DNA from: Protula sp. h YS-2021
Lineage: Eukaryota; Annelida; Polychaeta; Sabellida; Serpulidae
Direction of reading: 5' to 3'
DNA: 64,000 nt
Assembly (NCBI GenBank): GCA_949752745.1
Contig: OX457032.1
Span: 12,659,543 to 12,723,542, forward strand
The notes beneath the pieces are model-generated. The model was not told the origin of the DNA, did not search any database, and saw nothing but the letters and a program-made list of their open reading frames with translations. Position 1 is the stretch's first letter, and each line of letters starts with the position of its first letter. Below are positions 61,390 to 64,000 of the stretch, in pieces. A program made the translations under genes and the position numbers.

Positions 61390-62606
61390 TATAGTGCTAC
61401 ATTCCGCTTGGGGGATTTTTTTTTTTGAGACGGTTCCAATTTCAGTCATAAATTTACTTTCATTCATAGTATATTTACGTTCATTGATGAGTCAACTAAT
61501 AGTAACTACAGTGGGCCAATGAAATTTGAAGATTTTTGTGATGTCATGCATCTGCTTTGAATATTGACCACCTCCCATTGAGGAACGTATTAGGGTTTGT
61601 CTCAAACATTGAATGAGTAGGACATTTTATTGCATTTCGTCTGAAAGAAGCTGAAAAACAGCGACTTAGGAATACTGGACCATGAAACAAGTCGCAACTT
61701 GTCGTCTAGATTTGCCATAGTCACAGCGATTTGTTAACCTGTGGATTGTGGCTTACTATTTTGTTATTGAGTTTTGGCCAATATTCTTTTAACTTCGATA
61801 GCTTATTGATTTTGTTTCAAAGAGTCACTGTTTTCATGAAATATTAAAACATTTTTTTTGAATAGATTAAAAAAATACAGAGGCATTTTTATGGGTTTCG
61901 TGGCAATGCTTTCTTTAGGTTGAGCATTGAAGTGTGACTGCATTCGTTATTGACTTGTGTGCCAGTGCTGCCCTGCAGTGTTAGCTCGTGGTAATCGTTG
62001 CAAGCGGTTATACTGCATTTGGGTCATCAGTGACTCATTTGCTGCGCACTTCTTTTTCGCTGTTTTTGAAAGTAGACTGTTCATGTTTTGGCAACACGGC
62101 AAATGTGAACGGTTGAGTACGGAAGCACAGAGAGCATTTTACTCAAGTTTTGTTAGGAATTAAGTTGTAAAATGAATAGAATATTTGTTTCTTTATCCAA
62201 CTTAAATCTCTTATACAACTCCCTTCAAATACATGTGTATATTGTGGCAGAACATGGCCTTCCACCGATGCTTTTAGCCTAGTTTAATCCTGTGATGTTT
62301 ATAATATTGCGCGTTTACATGGACTTTTTGCAGCACAGTTCAAGAAACCGACTGTCTGCGCAGCGGTAGAGACCTTTTGCAAGAAGTTTTCAAACTTTAC
62401 GTCTTTTGGCCCAGTGTCTTGCAAGATTTTCCTTTTAACGAAAGCGATTTAATGTTCACCATCTTTTTAAAAAGAGATATGAATAAGATTGTAAATGTTG
62501 ACCGGATCGCGAAAATCTGTATTGCAGTTATTTGCAGTTAAAACGCCAGTTGAACCATGTAACAAAGAATATATTGAATTAATCCCAGTCAGCCTGAAGA
62601 TACTAA

Positions 62607-62654
62607 TGACCAGTGAAAGTGTTGACCTGAAGATCAGCATTTTCTTACTGGCCA
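62607..62654. repeat. imperfect 48-bp palindrome, related to 36393-36414
   Basis: TGACCAGTGAAAGTGTTGAC on one side and its imperfect complement ending TTACTGGCCA on the other. The centre TGTTGACCTGAAGATCAGCA matches the 36.4-kb palindrome with few changes. Probably two copies of one palindromic repeat. Confidence 0.6.
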
Positions 62655-62861
62655 ATAGCAGTATCTGCCAGTTTTTTTTTGAATATTTAGTATTGATTTT
62701 GACCTTTGACATCAGTAAACCCCGGTGTCAGTTTAAGAGTGTTTCGATGAGAGTACATTACTCTTGAACAGCACACATCGGCAAGTTGCAGTATTTATTT
62801 ATTTTATTATTATTCCTTTATAAAACGCGTTTGGATGTATAGTTTTCATGTATGATAAAAA

Positions 62862-62892
<31 letters not shown>

Positions 62893-62972
62893 TAATAATA
62901 AAACGTTATGATAAGAAAAAAAGAAAGGATAATAACACTAAACGCCTTTATTTTAGAACATTTATATTCACA

Positions 62973-64000
62973 TCATGTGTTCTTCACTCTGTTGCACTGA
63001 GTAAAAATTAACATGATTGGAAAGAGAACTATGTGGGCCGCGCAGCCTGCTAAAGCCACGTACAGAACCCACATAAGCGTGTTAGTTCGTAGGAGGTAAC
63101 TTAGCAACGCGCTTCCCGAGATCCCGCCGAAACAGCGACCGAGGAGAATGATAGACGCTGCCCAGGCGCTCATTTCAATCTTCTCGCTCATCCACAGGAG
63201 AATTGCCGGGTCGGTCGTTGCCATGGACAACCCTGTCATAGCCGTGGCAACCCACACGAGACTGTTGCGAAAAAGAGCTGCGAAAAGCATGCCGACGAAT
63301 GACGCTGACGTCATGAGAATGTTGCCAGATGGAAGAAGAGTACTGCTGATTTGCATGGAAAGTGGAACAGCTGCCAAGCAACCCACTGCTTCGCCGGCCC
63401 AAAATACAGAGGGAGCCAGTGCACCGAGGGATGGGTCCCAGCCTACCCCTCGCTCACAAAGGCTGTCAGTAACCCGATAAACACTGCTTCATACCAGGAG
63501 AAAAACGAACAGAAAACGAAAAGCAAAGCGAGCAGAGTTATTCTAAAGGCCTGGCTCTCTTTATCTGTATCTTTTATCATGGTGCATGAGTACTTGACAG
63601 CGCTGTCTTGAAATGGTGGGGATTGCACAGCCGGGTGCCCGTCTGATTCACTTAGTTCCATAGATTCGCTAGTGGTTTTGAAGTATTGTAGCTTTTCAGA
63701 CCGTGCCTCACTTATAAGTGGTAAGCTTTCTTCCGAGAACTCTCCGAGCCAGTGTTCGTAGATGTAGGAAGCGGTGTACAGCAAGGGCACTGCGGCTAAA
63801 TATGTACCCATGATCACGTACGGGTAGCGCACCCAGCTCCCGTCACCCGGTTGCCTGCATATTGGGTCGAGTTCAGCCCTTGATTTGTCGGCAGTTCGTT
63901 GCCGTTGTTTGGGAGGCTGACGAGGAATGGTTTGACAATGAGTGGGCAAATGGCCGCGCCCGATGTAAAAAGCAGTATGCTGAAATGCACCAGGGGACCT
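62973..64000 (-). pseudogene. MFSD4/NaGLT1-like paralogue with frameshifts, 5' truncated by the window edge
   Basis: The C-terminal part (62973-~63440) reads GALAPSVFW..., PLSMQISS, SMATTDPAILLWMSEKIE, GRCFGGISGSALLSYLLRT and HIVLFPIM, closely matching the intact neighbour. The middle part (63443-~63850) is in another frame and ends TAFVSEG then TAG where the neighbour reads TAFLTEGLGWEPS. Restoring register needs one extra base in the G run at about 63447-63450. A second shift lies near 63850: upstream, LLFTSGAAICPLIVKPFL is in yet another frame. Two independent shifts favour a pseudogene, but base-calling errors in G/C runs are possible. Confidence 0.75.

Larger units (their letters stand above)
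60676..62972. other. spacer between the two MFS copies; no gene recognised
   Basis: Should contain the promoter of the 59164-60675 gene, not assignable. Holds a perfect hairpin at 61364-61389, the palindrome at 62607-62654 and ATAA/TAA runs near 62860-62900. Confidence 0.45.

Overview
The window is eukaryotic genomic DNA from an invertebrate metazoan. It has GT-AG (and a few GC-AG) introns, animal-type multi-exon genes (VIT/VWA5A, Ulp1/SENP-like protease, tetraspanins, an MFSD4/NaGLT1-type transporter), and a dense mixture of retroelements, mariner-like relics, foldback elements and minisatellites. The repeat content and gene families suggest a lophotrochozoan, possibly a mollusc, but the sequence does not prove this. 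No bacterial-style operon, CRISPR array or rRNA gene is seen.

Layout. (1) 212-18499, + strand: one long gene with 24 coding exons in view, whose phases agree from end to end. It reads VIT domain, VWA domain with a complete MIDAS, a VWA5A-type beta-rich region, an acidic/basic linker, a Tudor-like (DUF4537-like) segment, then a complete Ulp1/C48 cysteine protease domain with His, Asp, Gln and Cys. This VWA5A-to-deSUMOylase-like fusion is the most unusual item. A decayed DIRS-type tyrosine-recombinase retrotransposon sits in the intron inside the protease domain. (2) 19.2-20.8 kb: a dead mariner whose transposase codons expanded into a 10-copy 39-bp array. (3) 21.5-24.2 kb: an array of ~170-bp repeats interrupted by a 1.93-kb inverted-repeat element with an AACG target duplication, hairpin subrepeats and a tRNA-like segment. 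(4) 25.7-27.2 kb: minisatellites. (5) 28550-38287, - strand: a complete tetraspanin gene (289 aa). (6) 40.7-45.3 kb: an apparently intact two-ORF CR1/L2-type LINE. (7) 45.9-49.7 kb: microsatellite, a 192-bp MITE and a large foldback element. (8) 51983-58350, + strand: a second tetraspanin gene, paralogous to and diverging from the first, whose 3' exons were not found. (9) 59164-60675, - strand: an intronless MFS transporter gene; a tandem paralogue (62973 to the window edge) carries frameshifts.

The two tetraspanin genes share intron positions and phases. Each has two tandem versions of the exon encoding the CCG motif of the large extracellular loop. Both versions run phase 0 to phase 1, so including both would break the frame: they behave as mutually exclusive exons retained in both paralogues. 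The two MFS copies are a second, separate tandem duplication. All exon models were built by hand from splice signals, reading phase and family resemblance; no search or transcript evidence was available.
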